Below, in pieces: positions 1-11,340 of a stretch of DNA of 64,000 nt. Both the position numbers and the translations under genes were made by a program. The stretch comes from Tolypeutes matacus (Eukaryota > Chordata > Mammalia > Cingulata > Chlamyphoridae). The stretch covers positions 3,472,210 to 3,536,209 of the forward strand of contig JAKSZT010053881.1 of NCBI GenBank assembly GCA_026826555.1, given 5' to 3'. The notes beneath the pieces were generated by a model, which searched no databases, was not told the DNA's origin, and saw only the letters and a list, made by a program, of their open reading frames with translations. Each line of letters opens with the position of its first letter. Position 1 is the first letter of the stretch.

Positions 1-289
1 CGCAAACATTAAGTGTTCACTGGAGTTACACATTTCAGAGTTGTCAGCATATTCATAACAAATAAAGCCATAGTAATGAATGATATCCATCAAAGAGAAT
101 GTTGAGAAGAGCAAGTTTATGTGGTAGACCAATGTCAGGCCAGCCAGAGGTGCAAATGGTACAGTACAAAATGGAACAAAGAGCATGTAACTGCAGCATA
201 CCATAGTGAAGAAAGAATTTCTCTTCATAGGAATAGAAGATCTTTGAGTTGCATTTACAAGCATATGAGTTTCTTGTTCTTTCAAATGG

Positions 290-391
290 GGTTTTTGTTT
301 TGTTTTTGAGGTACCGGGGGCCAGGGATTGAACCCGGGACCTCGCACATGGGAAGCTGGCACTCAACGGCTTGAGACACATCCACTCCCCC
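290..391 (-). mobile_element. DAS-type tRNA-derived SINE, antisense
   Basis: T-rich tail on the left (about 291-310), then the reverse complement of the tRNA-like head with the B-box part reading GGATTGAACCC. Flanks AAATGGGG/AGATGGAG look like a decayed target duplication, so this copy is fairly old. Confidence 0.85.
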
Positions 392-2040
392 AGATGGAGT
401 TTTGCATGAAGGGTTTGCCTACCAAAATTCAGCTCCCTGAGGAAATGGAGAGGCACTGAAGAACTGTATCCACTCATTTGTGTGATTATCTCATGTAGTC
501 TTGGCTTGAATTATTTGCTGATTTAGTGGCCAATCAAGTTAAAGCCATGTAAGTTGAGACCAGTGATATTCCTTAACAATCTTCAAACTCATACCAGATT
601 TTTGGACTGCTGTATTAATTTGGTAAAATCACCAGGGTTGACAAGAAAGACCTATGATTTAAAACAAAATTGAGGAAAGACCAAGGGAAAAGGAATTAAG
701 TATTTACTGGGATGGTTTGATTTATTCCCTGCTATTAACTGGAACACAGGTTTCAATAGGACATTTTGGAACTTGGCTGCTGAGGCAGAAGGTCTTTGTC
801 ACTGTTAGTTCCTCTAGTAGGCTGGCACTGGCTCAACCAGTGCTATTGGCTATGAATGTATAGATTAACTTGGAGGACATTTAGGCGAGAATAAATGTAT
901 ACTACATGTGGTCTATTGCCAAGAGGGAATGAAGATCTAAAATTCTGTGTTGGCAAAAGAAATGCTACATAACAATCAGAACTTCTGCTATGTCCTTCCC
1001 ATCCTCAGCTCTGAAGGCAAAGGCTACTACCCTGGTTATTTCCACACCAATACTCCAGTGCAGTAGGCACCAGTGATCCCAGCAATGGTTTCTCACCTTC
1101 TATACAGATTGAGATCCTTCCATACTAGGTTTAAATAAAGCAGCTAATTGTGAATTTATAAGAATCAGAATAAAACTGGATAATTACCATTGCCATAGTC
1201 AAGATTGACAGGGCCCAGACCAAAATGAAAGTGGGGGACTAATTGCTCAAAACTTATTAATAATTTGAAGATGGCAACAGCAAAGCATAAGATCAAGTAT
1301 AAGCCCTTCTAAGTATGGAACCTGTGCAACTGCACAGGTCACACACCCATGAAGCAGGCCCTGAATGTAGTCCAGCATACACTAATATTCTAGTACCTGA
1401 GCTATAGAGTATCTGCTTGTGCTTTCCTTTACAGCCACATGGCACCATTAAGATTTAGTAGTTAAGCTAGTTAATCATGAAAAAGTGTAGAATTGGGAAG
1501 GAAAGCCTTAAGCCCATTGCCTCTGGCAGCTAATCTAGCTACAGAGAATAAATACGAATTGTCCCAGTAAAGGGAAAGAGGTAGCTTTATGTGGGATAAG
1601 ACAGCCGCTACACCTGCTCCAAAGACTCAAATGACTGCAGGGTTCCTGAATGGAAAAAAGCTTGCACTCGCAGCCATCCAACTGTCTGCTGTCCCTGGAG
1701 ATGGGCAGTCTGCAGTGTCACAAGCTGAACAATACCTGGTCCCCAAGGATCTGCACAAAAGCCAAATTACTGAGGTTTGATACCCATTCACAAGGCCAGG
1801 GTGAAGTGTTCAGTGCTGCTTGATAAGGAGCAGGGAACCTCCATTCCCATGGTCTTAAAAGCGCTACTGTGGTTGGTGGCTGTTGCTGAAAGCCAGAATG
1901 CCACAGTAGAATATGTGTAAATGGACAAAATCACAGTGCCTGAGGAACAAGAATGATGATACCAGCAAGAAATGGGACTAAGAAAAGCACAGCCCAAAGT
2001 AGCAATGAAGTGAGCTAGGATTATTGTAGGCCAAATAGAA
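392..2040. other. No gene seen; possible ERV-like internal remnant (about 700-2040)
   Basis: No open frame over about 63 codons and no recognised domain. The stretch from about 700 reads like decayed coding sequence: a short open piece at 1589-1780 and further protein-like text after its stop. It ends just before an LTR-like segment, so it may be the inner part of an old ERVL/MaLR element. This is a weak inference; an unrecognised retropseudogene is equally possible. Confidence 0.3.
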
Positions 2041-2475
2041 AATTACATAAGCTATTCTCCAAAATGGTTTCCAAAGAGTCACAACTCCTGTTATTCATAC
2101 CCTTTTGTAGTCTCCTTCCATATTAGAATGCCCCAGCCCAATTAACAGAAAGTGATAGAAATGGTGGAAGTTTCTGCTTTTATGCTCTTTGGAGCCTTGA
2201 GATTCATGTACAATATTCAGCTATACAGTTGAAGAGACCCCTAAAGAAGTTCCAGGACAATACAGAGAAAAAGAAGCCTAATTATATCTGCTTCCCAGTC
2301 CAGCCTCTAAAGACCTGCCATAGAACACCACAGTCAAGGGAGAAAGCATCACTTGATGATGCCTTGATTGGGACATTTTCCCAGCCTCAAAACCTTAGCT
2401 AATAAATTCTCTTTGTTCAAGCCAACACATTTCATGGTATTTGCTTCAGCAGCCTAGGAGACTAAAATAATAACC
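2040..2475 (+). mobile_element. LTR-like remnant (ERVL/MaLR type), sense
   Basis: The right part resembles the 3' end of MLT/ERVL-class LTRs: an AATAAA signal (in 'gctaataaattc'), 'caagccaacacatttc', then 'ggtatttgcttcagcagcctaggagac'-like terminal text. The left border is not defined and no TSD was found. Family assignment is from memory. Confidence 0.45.
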
Positions 2476-2930
2476 CTAAAATTTTCCTTTTTAACGAAAT
2501 TCAAATATATAGTTCAGTGGCATTAATTACATTCATATTGTTGTGCTACCATCACCACCAGCCACTACCAAAATATCACCCCCAACAGAAACTCTGTACC
2601 AATTAAACATTAACTCCCCATTTCCTACCCCCACCCTGGCCCTTGGTAACCTGTATTCTAGTTCCCACTCGATGAACTTGCTTATTTTAATTATTTCATA
2701 TCAGTGAGAGCAAACAATATTTTCCCATTTGTGTCTGGCTTACTTCATTCAACACAATGTCTTCAAGGTTCATCCATGTATCAGAACTTCACTCCTTTTT
2801 ATGGTTGAATGATGTTCAATTATATATACCACATTCTGTTTATCCATTGATCTGTTGATGAACACTTGGGTTTCTTCCATCTTTTGGCAATTGTGAGTAA
2901 TACTGCTATCAGGGTGCTAGTCAATTTATT

Positions 2931-3425
2931 TTTGATAAAAGTGCAAAGAAAATTCAAATGTCTGGTACAACTGGAAATCCATATGCAAAAAAGTTATTCT
3001 TGATACATACCTCACATCTTATACAAAAATTAAACCAAATGGATCATAGCTCTACATATAAGATATAAAACTATAAAATTTCTAGAAAAAATATAAAGGA
3101 AAAATTTTCATAATTTTGGTTTGGAGATGAACTTTTATATATGACACCAAAGCATGATCCATAAAAGGAAAATTTGATAATTGACTTAATCAAAATAAAA
3201 AATTTTGCTCTCAGAGAAACACTGTTAAAAGAATCAAAAAACAGTGGAAAATATTTTCAAATTATAACTGATAAAGAATTTGTAACTAGAATAGACAGAG
3301 ACTGCCTAAGACTCACAATATAAAAACAAACAATCCAGTAAAAAATATGTACAAAAATACATAAACAGATCTTTCACCAAACAATATAGACAAATGGAAA
3401 ACAAGTATTGAAAAGATGGATTTTG
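2931..3425 (+). mobile_element. Sense L1 ORF2/3'-region fragment nested in antisense L1
   Basis: The A-rich text ('ggatcatagctctacatata', 'aaactataaaatttctag', 'cagtggaaaatattttc') matches the sense strand of L1 ORF2 near its C-terminal end, opposite to the L1 on both sides. It is an inserted second L1 or an internal inversion. Borders are approximate and no TSD was seen. Confidence 0.6.
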
Positions 3426-3461
3426 TCTGCTACAATTGCCAACACTTCTTATTTACTGTTT

Positions 3462-3520
3462 AGATAGAGAGAGAGAGACAGAGAGAGAGACAGAGAGAGA
3501 GATAAATAGATAGATAGATA
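3462..3520. repeat. (GA)n / (TAGA)n simple repeat
   Basis: Uninterrupted GA runs with single CA breaks followed by GATA/TAGA units, inside the antisense L1. Confidence 0.9.
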
Positions 3521-4290
3521 ATGTTTATATACGTATGTGTATAGTTGTCCTAATGGGTGTGGAGTGTTATCTCCTTCTGAGAGATACCACTCCACTGATT
3601 TGGATTCACATTTCGCTACACTAATAATGATGTTAAGCACCTTTTCATGTGCTTATTGGTCATTTGTATATCTTCTTTGGAGTAATGTCCATTCAAGTAC
3701 TTTGCCCATTTTTTCAGTGGGTTGTTTGCCTTTTTGTTGTTTAGAGTCGTAAGAGATCTTTATATATTCTGGGTAATAGATTCTCCTCAGATATATTATT
3801 TGCATATATTTTCTCTCATTCTGTGGGTTGTGTTTTTACTTCTTGATAGAGTCTTTTGATGCACAAGAGTTTTTAATTTTGTTGAAATCCAATTTATCTA
3901 TTTTTTCTTTTGTTGCTTGAACTTTGGGTATCATAGCTAAGACTCCACTGCCAAATCCAAGGTCATGAAAATTGACCTCTGTTTTCTCCTAAGGTTTGAT
4001 AGTTTTAGTTCTTACATTTTGATGTTTGATCCATTTTGAGTTAACTTTTATGTGGTGTGAGATAAGGGCCCAACTTCATTCTTTTTCATGTGGATATCCA
4101 ATTATCCCAGCACCCTTTGTTAGAAAGACTATTCTTTTCCCCATTGAATGGTCTTGGTACCCTTGTCAGAAATCAAATGGCCATAGATATACAGGTGTAT
4201 TTCTAGACTCTCAATTCTATTCCATTGATATATATGTCCATTCTTATTCAGTACCACACTATTTTGATTACATGTAAGAATCAATAGGGA

Positions 4291-4466
4291 GGGAAGCGGC
4301 TGTGGCTCAATCAGTAGGGCTCCCGTTTACCATATGGGAGGCCCCGGGTTTGGTTCCCGGGGCCTCCTGGTGAAGGCAAAGCCTGCCTGCACGGCGTGGT
4401 TAGCTGACCCAATGAGCAGAAGCAGCAAGGGGGGGATAAATGAATAAAAAAAAAAAAAAAAAAAAA
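4291..4466 (+). mobile_element. DAS SINE (long form), full length with poly(A) and perfect TSD
   Basis: Starts GGGAAGCGGCTGTGGCTCAA. The A-box-like TGGCTCAATCAGTAGGGC and B-box-like GGTTTGGTTCC lie in the tRNA-like head, then a tail region ending GGGGGGATAAATGAAT and about 25 A. The 15 bp duplication AAGAATCAATAGGGA is at 4276-4290 and 4467-4481. It inserted into the older antisense L1. Confidence 0.97.
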
Positions 4467-5160
4467 AAGAATCAATAGGGAAGTGTCAGTCCTCCAACTT
4501 TGTTATTTTTCAAAACTGTTTTGGCTATTCAGAATCTCTTGCAATTCCATATAAATTTTAGGATTAGCTTGTACACTTCTGAAAAAAAAAAGGCCATTGG
4601 AATTTTGAGAGGGATTGTATTGAACTGTAGATCACTTTGGGGAATAATGCCATCTTAACAATATTAAGTCTTCCCATTCATGAATACAGGATGTCTTTCC
4701 ATTTATTTAGGTCTTAATTTCTTTCAACAATATTTTTGCCATTTTCAGTGTAAAAATCATTATCCCCTTTGTTAAATTTATTTATTGTAAGTGAAATTGC
4801 TTTTTTGTTTGTTTGTTTCATTTTTTGGATTGTTCATTGCCAGTATGTAGAAATACAACTAGTTATTATTATATGTTGATCTTGTACCCTGAAAATTTGT
4901 TGAATTTGTTTATCAGGTCTAATAAACAAATTTGTTGGTATTTTAGGATTTTCTATATATAAGAGCATGTCATCTGTAAATAGAGCTAGTTTTACTTCTT
5001 CCTTTCCAATTCCAATGTCTTTTATTTATTTTTCTTATCTGTATAGTACTTCTAATACAGTGTTGAATAGAAATGGAGAGCATGGTCATCCTTTTCCTCT
5101 TCCTAAATTTGGGGGGAAAGCTTTCCTCTTTCACCTTTAAGTATATATGTTAGCTGTAGG

Positions 5161-5700
5161 TTTTATATTTTCTCTGCTCCAGCACTGGAATCATCCATTT
5201 CTCCAAGGAAGCATGGTTCATCTTATTGGAAAATTGTATTTAGAAACCAAGATCTGAGCATTAGGTTTATTTGTTGTATTAAGAGTGCCATTGTTTCCAG
5301 GCCTTTCAGCAAATAGAGCTAGGAAACATAAGTACATATACTAACTCATTTGTAACCATATATCTATATTTATTTCTGTATATATTAGTGTATATAATAA
5401 AATAAATGATTTCATACTGATGTCTCCTACTCTAATCCAATACCTCAATTTTCATTCTAGCTTTCCCCCTTCCTTATTTGTAATTTCTTTCTCTAACAGT
5501 GAGCAGCCTGACTCCAGTTAGCTACAGTCTATTTATTTATTTGTTTAACTCTAGTATCCACATAAAGCAGCTTCATGATTGCTATTTCATACCCCTGTGA
5601 GAAACAAATTTGCCAATAGAATAAAATTGAATCATGATTTTAAAAAATCTTCTCACAAAGAAATCTCCACATTAAAGTTGTTTTACTGGTAACTTCCACA
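5161..5700. other. Intergenic, nothing identified
   Basis: A+T-rich sequence with no convincing open frame and no repeat family that I recognise. Confidence 0.5.
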
Positions 5701-6000
5701 ACACCAAAGGGGGAATTATTACCAAGCATATTCTAGGTTTTTTAGAAAAAAAGACAAGAGAAAACTCCTCAACTCATTTTCTGAGGCCAGTATAACCTTG
5801 ATACCAAAACCTGAAAGGAACATCATGGGAAAAAAAAAAAAAGAAGAAGCTCTTTGGAGTAATGAGAATGTTTTATATCTTAACTGTGGTCATAGTTACA
5901 AAGGTGTATAAGTTTTTAAATTTATATAAATGAACACTTAAAATTGACAAATTTTAATGTATGTAAATTATATTTCAGGAAAGCTGATTTTGTAAAAAGA
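5700..6000 (+). mobile_element. L1 3' end remnant, sense
   Basis: Text such as 'gtggtcatagttacaaaggtgtata', 'cacttaaaattgac' and 'gtaaattatatttcagg' matches the end of old L1M 3' UTRs in the sense direction. Confidence 0.5.
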
Positions 6001-6004
6001 TCGT

Positions 6005-6105
6005 TCTGGTTGCCATGTGGAAATTAGATTTTGGCCAGACAAGGGTGGAAGCAGGTATACTGATTAGGAGACTATTGCAGAGATGATGGTACTTTAGATT
6101 AGATT
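6005..6105 (-). mobile_element. L2 remnant, antisense
   Basis: 'cgttctggttgccatgtgga' ... 'gaagcaggtata' ... 'ggagactattgcag' matches the reverse complement of the L2 3' region. Confidence 0.55.
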
Positions 6106-6320
6106 GGTAACCACAATGATAATAGTTAATGTGTACATGGCATGTTTATATGCCAGACACTGTTCTATGTACTTTGTGTATTAAGTCATTTAATCCTCCT
6201 ACTAATTCTGTGAATTATGTACAATAATTGTCCCAAGGCACAAAAAAGCTTAAGTGAGTTGTCTAAAAAGTGAAAAATCTGGTAGTCTGGCTTCAAAATC
6301 CATGCACTTATTCACTCTGC
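6106..6320 (+). mobile_element. MIR remnant
   Basis: CORE-SINE text: 'gccagacactgttctatgta', 'gtcatttaatcctcctacta', then 'cccaaggcacaaa'. Ancient, shared by all mammals. Confidence 0.7.
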
Positions 6321-6779
6321 TATCCTGGATATATTTAGGGCATATTTTAAAGGTAGAATTGCCAGTACTTACTGATATATAAGATGTGCTATGTAAGACA
6401 AAGAGAATAATTAAAGATGGTGAGATGAGAAAAATTGGATAAGGATCAAAGGAAAAGGTCACTGAGAAATATCTGAAATCAAAAGCTGACTTTATTGTGT
6501 GATAAGCAAAGGACAGTTATGCTTCTAGGTGAAGCCTCTGACAGAAGCAAACTGCAGGTATCATACTGAATTTTGGGAAGCATGGAGTTCAGAAAATGAT
6601 GGAATTTCAAAAATAGGAGTTTTTAGGGATGATTGACCTTTATCTATGGAAGTTTGGTTACTGGAAAGAAGCTGTTGCTGCTTGGTTGGCTTTTAGAGGT
6701 GTGTGTTCTAGTGGGAATCTGTCATTGATCCATAGGGATTCGCATATTGGTTACTTTTTTTCATGTCTACTTCTTTCTT
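6321..6779. other. Intergenic, nothing identified
   Basis: No open frame beyond about 70 codons and no recognised repeat. Confidence 0.5.
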
Positions 6780-8040
6780 TTTTAAAAATAATTTTTAATT
6801 TTTGTTTTTAAAAGAGCTTTAGATTACATAAATGTTACATCAAAAATATGGAGGATTCCCATATGCACCACACCCTTCCCATCCCACACTTTCGCCCATT
6901 AACAACATCTTTTATTAATGTGGTACATTTATTACAGTTGATGAACACAAAGTAAAGCATTGCTACTAATCATGGTCTATAGTTTACATTATGTTTTACA
7001 CTTTGCACTACACAATTTTATAGGTTTTGAAATATATATATATAATGGCTGGTATTCATCATTGTAATATCATGCAGAATGATTCCAATGTTTCAAAAAT
7101 GCCCCATGTTACACCTAGTGTTTCCTCTCCCTCCCCTCAGAGCCTCTGTTAACCACTGTCTTTATATCAATATTACAAGTTCTTCCATTACTAGAATAAT
7201 AATAATTCTACTTTAGTCCATTGTTGCATTCCTCCCTTATGTTTGTTTGTGCCTCTATCTTGAGGATTTTAGGATGGTGATGCTCACTTTGCTTCTGATT
7301 AGATTCCATGGGGCAGATGGATGGCATAGTCTTGCTTGCAGTTGTAGATACTCTCTGCTTTTGGGTTGGGCATTGTCCATCATCATCCTTTTGTTAGTTG
7401 TCCTGGGTGAGTGTGATGAACTGGAGAGTAGGGGTTGGCTGCAACACTGTTGAGATTCAGGGCTCATCTGGCAAATGAACAGCTGGAATATTTAAGTCTA
7501 TGGGACATATACTTAACAGGTATGGTGCTAATTATAGGTTCAACTAAATGGAATAGAAGAACCATGTGTAGGAAAATTATAAATGAGTCTAACTCTGATA
7601 TATTGGAGGAGATGGGTTATCATATATTACAAGGTAAGGCCCATTGACGGGGTGTCAATTTCCTGGAGTTGTCTGTCCTGCCTATATTGTCTAGATGTCT
7701 CTAGAGTCCCCAGGAGCACCCCTATTTGAGGCACTGTTTACCATGGCAGACAGTGAGATCCTACTGACACGTGCATAAGCATAACCTCTGACATGACTTC
7801 TTGACTTCTTTTGAAATCTTTTAGCCATAAAAACTCACTTGAATTTAATATTTCCCCTTTTTGGTCCAGGTCTTTCTCCAAACACATCATTAGTTGGAGC
7901 TTGGCATTAATTCCTTGGTGCCAGAGAGGCTCATCCTTGGGAGTCATGTCCCATGTTGACAGGAAGGCAGTGAATTTAAATGCTGGGTTTGGCTTAGAGA
8001 TCACATTTCAGCAACAAGTAGGACCTCCAGAGGTAAGATC
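6780..8040 (-). mobile_element. 1.2 kb antisense retroelement 3' tail, copy 1
   Basis: Begins on the left with T-rich sequence and then 'agctttagattacat', as expected for an antisense poly(A)-tailed element. It is collinear with 15090-16330 over almost its whole length, with shared blocks such as 'ggtacatttattac', 'cctctccctcccctcagagc', 'gaggagatgggttatcatat' and 'gggagtcatgtccca'. No coding domain is visible. I think it is the 3' UTR of a xenarthran L1/HAL1-type element, but this is not proven. Confidence 0.7.
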
Positions 8041-8321
8041 CACAGAATAACCCAAGGTTACTTTTTACTGTAACCAAAAATCATTCCATCTCTTCCTAAG
8101 GGGATAAGAATTTATTATTGTCAAGAAGAAGCAATTTTAGAATTCTGTTTAGGACATGTTAGATTTGAGATATTTACCAGCCACCCCAGTAGAGATGTCA
8201 AGTAGATACTAAGTTTTATCAATCTGGAATTTCAGGTAGGCATAAAATCTGAAGATTATCAGCCTATAACTGGTATTTCCTGTTCACAAAACTGGATAAG
8301 CTCACCTTAGAGGAGAGAAGG

Positions 8322-8856
8322 TGTATTAGTCAGCCAAAGGGGTGCTAAGGTGAAATACCAAAAATGGGTTGGTCTTTATAAAGGGTATTATTTGGGGTAG
8401 AAGTCCATAGATACCAGGATATAAAGTGTTAAGTTTCTTCTCTCACCAAAGTCAATTGCCACGTGTTGGAGCAAGACAGCTGCCGACGTTTGCCAGGGTT
8501 CAGGCTTCTTGGGTTCCTCTCTTCCCAGGGCTGCTTTTCTCTCTGGGCTTAGCTCTTCTGGTTCCTCCACAAGGTCAGCTGTAGACTATCAGGTGAATGG
8601 CTCACTTCTCTTCTCCTGGGGCCTTCTCTCCAACATCAAAACGCTTCTCAAAAACTGCTGCAGCTCTGTTCTTTGTGATGCCTTTTATATTTTCTTCCCC
8701 CACCCACCAAGGGGTGGGGCTCAACGCCCTACGGATGTGGCCCAGTCAATGCCCTAATCATAACTTAATCATGCCCATATTAACAGATCAGTTTACAAGC
8801 ATGATCTAATTATATTTTTGGAATTCAGAATTACATCAAATTGCCCAGCAGCTACA
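8322..8856 (-). mobile_element. Solo LTR (MaLR-like), antisense, with 5 bp TSD
   Basis: The + strand reads TGTATTAGTCAG ... GCAGCTACA, giving TG...CA ends. GAAGG occurs at 8317-8321 and 8857-8861 as an exact 5 bp duplication. The 'attagtcag' end is the reverse complement of the ...GACTAATACA end of MaLR-class LTRs. A second member of the family lies at 47519-48112. No internal retroviral region is attached. Confidence 0.8.
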
Positions 8857-8861
8857 GAAGG

Positions 8862-9184
8862 TAACTAGATAGAGCCCTTTGGAGATAAGGTAGAGAAACA
8901 GGAAACAACAAAGGAGTTCAAGAACGAGTGGGCAGAAGGTCTCAAAAAATCTAAATATTCTATAAGGTATTTACAGAAAATATCAGAGTGTTTAAAAGGG
9001 TAATGTTGGGCCAACATTATTTGAAATTTCCTGAGGATTCAATTACAAAAAAGTCATAAATGAAGACAGCATGTTTATAAAAATGAAATTTTTATTAAAA
9101 AAAATAATGCCTGCTACATACCTGTCATTATTTAAGCACTGGAAGAGTGAAATGAGTGAGAAAATTTCTCCCAAAAGAAAATTT
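8862..9184. other. Intergenic, nothing identified
   Basis: A+T-rich, no open frame and no recognised repeat. Confidence 0.45.
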
Positions 9185-9960
9185 TAGTTCACCCTTCCAT
9201 TCAGTCTATCAATAAGTATTTCGCAAATGCCTTTGAAGTATCTAACACATACATAAATAATGGATATTAACTGTGAATAAGAGTCCCACTCATGAAGTCC
9301 AATTGATAAGATAGCATTGAATGTACCATTTTAGTCAAAGTGTAGAGTGCTTTGGGCACTTATATCAGGAAGAACTTACCTGATATAGTGGTTGTAGAAC
9401 ATCTTTCTGAGGAAGTAAAATTTTAGCTAAAGTTTGAGGGTTGAATAGAGATTCAAGAGTATATAAAATATTGTCTAAGGCAAAATGAACAGCCTGTACC
9501 AAAAGTTTGAGATGAGAACCTCATGCTCTTGAGAAACATAAAGACTGGTCTGACCAAAGTGGGAGATGGGACTGAAGAGTTAAGTATGTGGGATGGGATG
9601 GAGTAGAGACCTTGCAATTCTGTGGATCTGAACTTTATCCTAAGGTAACTGGAAATAACACCATCAGAACTTGGTTTTCAAAAGCTCACGATTTTAGGTG
9701 ATATATATATATAATGTCTTTGGATTCACAGAGGAGGGAAAGTTCAGGTAGGCTTCACAGAGAAGTAATATTTAAGTTGAGCTTTGAAGAATGGGGAGAT
9801 TCTACTAGGCAGCAGAGAAAAGGCATTCCAGGAAAAGCAATGACAAGGGCAAAGGTACAATTACATTAAAAGAGCTGGACAAGCTGATGAACGGGGAGCA
9901 ACCATGAGGGACTGCAGCATAAAGTAGAGAGAACATGGCAGAAAATCAGGCTAAGAGGCA
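9185..9960 (-). mobile_element. L2 remnant, antisense
   Basis: 'ctttctgaggaagtaaaatt', 'gaagtaatatttaagttgag', 'ggcattccaggaaaagcaat' and 'gacaagggcaaagg' match the reverse complement of L2, heavily diverged. Confidence 0.6.
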
Positions 9961-10700
9961 GGCACATTCTTAACATTTTGGGGGCCTGGGGTAAGAGAAT
10001 AAATGGTACATTGTTGTGTAAATACCATATATTTAAATATTCAAAAGCTATGAATCATGCTAACAAATTTCAATAAAATTTGTTCTCTCTTCCTCTCTAT
10101 GTATCTCCATAATAAAAACTAATATAAGTAAACTAAGGTTTTTATATGACTTAAATATGTCAACTATCAAAGGTGACTACATTTAATTATTATATGGCAA
10201 ATCAGGGTGTTCTATGATGATGTCTAGACCTACCATATATAAAACTTATGAGTAAGATGATTTATTTTAAATTTCAAAATGCTTCTCAGCTGCCACACAC
10301 AACTTAGCTAATATGTGTTAATTTGTGAGTACATTCAGAACCATATACCAGAACACAAAGAGAAGCAAGAAAATAGATGTTCAGCATTACAGGAAATAAT
10401 ACTTTGTGCATGAATTCTGTCTAAAAAAGTTAATTCTTTATTTCTTTTCTCTTTTCTAAGTTTTTTTTCATTTCTCAGATCCTTCCTTGTCTTTTAAATC
10501 AATGTCAATCTCCAATGACAGCCAAAATACAACCCTTTGAGGCTTTGGGGTGTAGTCACCTTTTGTTTTAAGGTGGTTGGACAAGAGATGTGGAACCATG
10601 TTTTCCTTAGGACCTGAACATGTTAGTCATAAGAACAGGTATTTAGGTTATGGGTCACTGGTTGCCGGTATTGAGCACTAAGTGACAGAAGGGCCCAGAT
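9961..10700. other. Intergenic, nothing identified
   Basis: No gene or clear repeat; weak L2-like text continues at the edges. Confidence 0.45.
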
Positions 10701-11340
10701 GTTCTTTAATAAATTGTTTTCTTCAGTTTGCAGTACGTGATTTCCTCTACAACAGTGAGTCTAAGGTTTGTCCTTTTGTCTGGGTGTAAGGGAAGTACTG
10801 TGAGAAAGCTTGTGTGCCAGCGTAAAATGTTTGTATATTTCTCCTTAGAGAACTGAGGACCAATTAAAGGTTTGAAAGCCAGAGAATGATGTGTCATATC
10901 TTTGTTTAAAAAAAAAAAACAAAACACTTTGGCAGTCATGTGGATGATGATGGTCTGGAAGGGCCAGAGACTGAATGGCAGGGAAATAAGAACTGAAATA
11001 CTGTAACTGACTGCGTGACAGATCTGAGCACTGGGTAGGCAAGGAGTGCCAATGGGTACAGAGAAAAAGGCAGCACATTTCAGAAATAGAATCAAAGCCT
11101 TTGTGACCAATTAAATGTGTGGGATAAAGAAAACAGAAGCAAAAATGAATACAAAGTTTCAAGCTTGGACCATTGCAAGGGAAAGTGATGCCACCAAGGA
11201 AATAAGAATCCAGTTTTTTCCCTTCTCTAAATATCCTAGGCTGAATCACAGATATAGGGGAAGGGGAGAGAGACTGGTGGGCTTTTGCACATCAGTCCAA
11301 AGCAGGAGAAGAGAAACCCATCAGATTGGAAGCAACATAA
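10700..11340 (-). mobile_element. L2 remnant, antisense
   Basis: 'gtgaccaattaaatgtgtgg', 'agtttcaagcttgga' and 'gtgatgccaccaagg' match antisense L2. Two overlapping 134-codon open frames on the minus strand here (10706-11110 and 10845-11249) show no domain and are judged chance open frames. Confidence 0.5.

Larger units (their letters stand above)
2480..5160 (-). mobile_element. Antisense L1 (L1MA-like), interrupted
   Basis: 2485-2930 reads as the reverse complement of an old mammalian L1 3' UTR ('catcaccacc', 'tcttcaaggttcatccatgt', 'acacttgggtttcttcc'). 3426-5160 continues the same element leftward into the ORF2 end and the RT region. Between them lies a sense-oriented L1 piece (2931-3425) and a purine-rich simple repeat. 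A DAS SINE is inserted at 4291-4466. The ORF2 part has many stops and is dead. Confidence 0.85.

Noticed and set aside
3462..3520. Repeated units that could suggest an array
   Set aside because: A plain GA/GATA microsatellite without spacers; no CRISPR-like structure exists in this eukaryotic DNA.
10706..11249. Two overlapping 134-codon minus-strand open frames
   Set aside because: They lie in antisense L2 sequence, have no domain, and two frames overlap in the same DNA.
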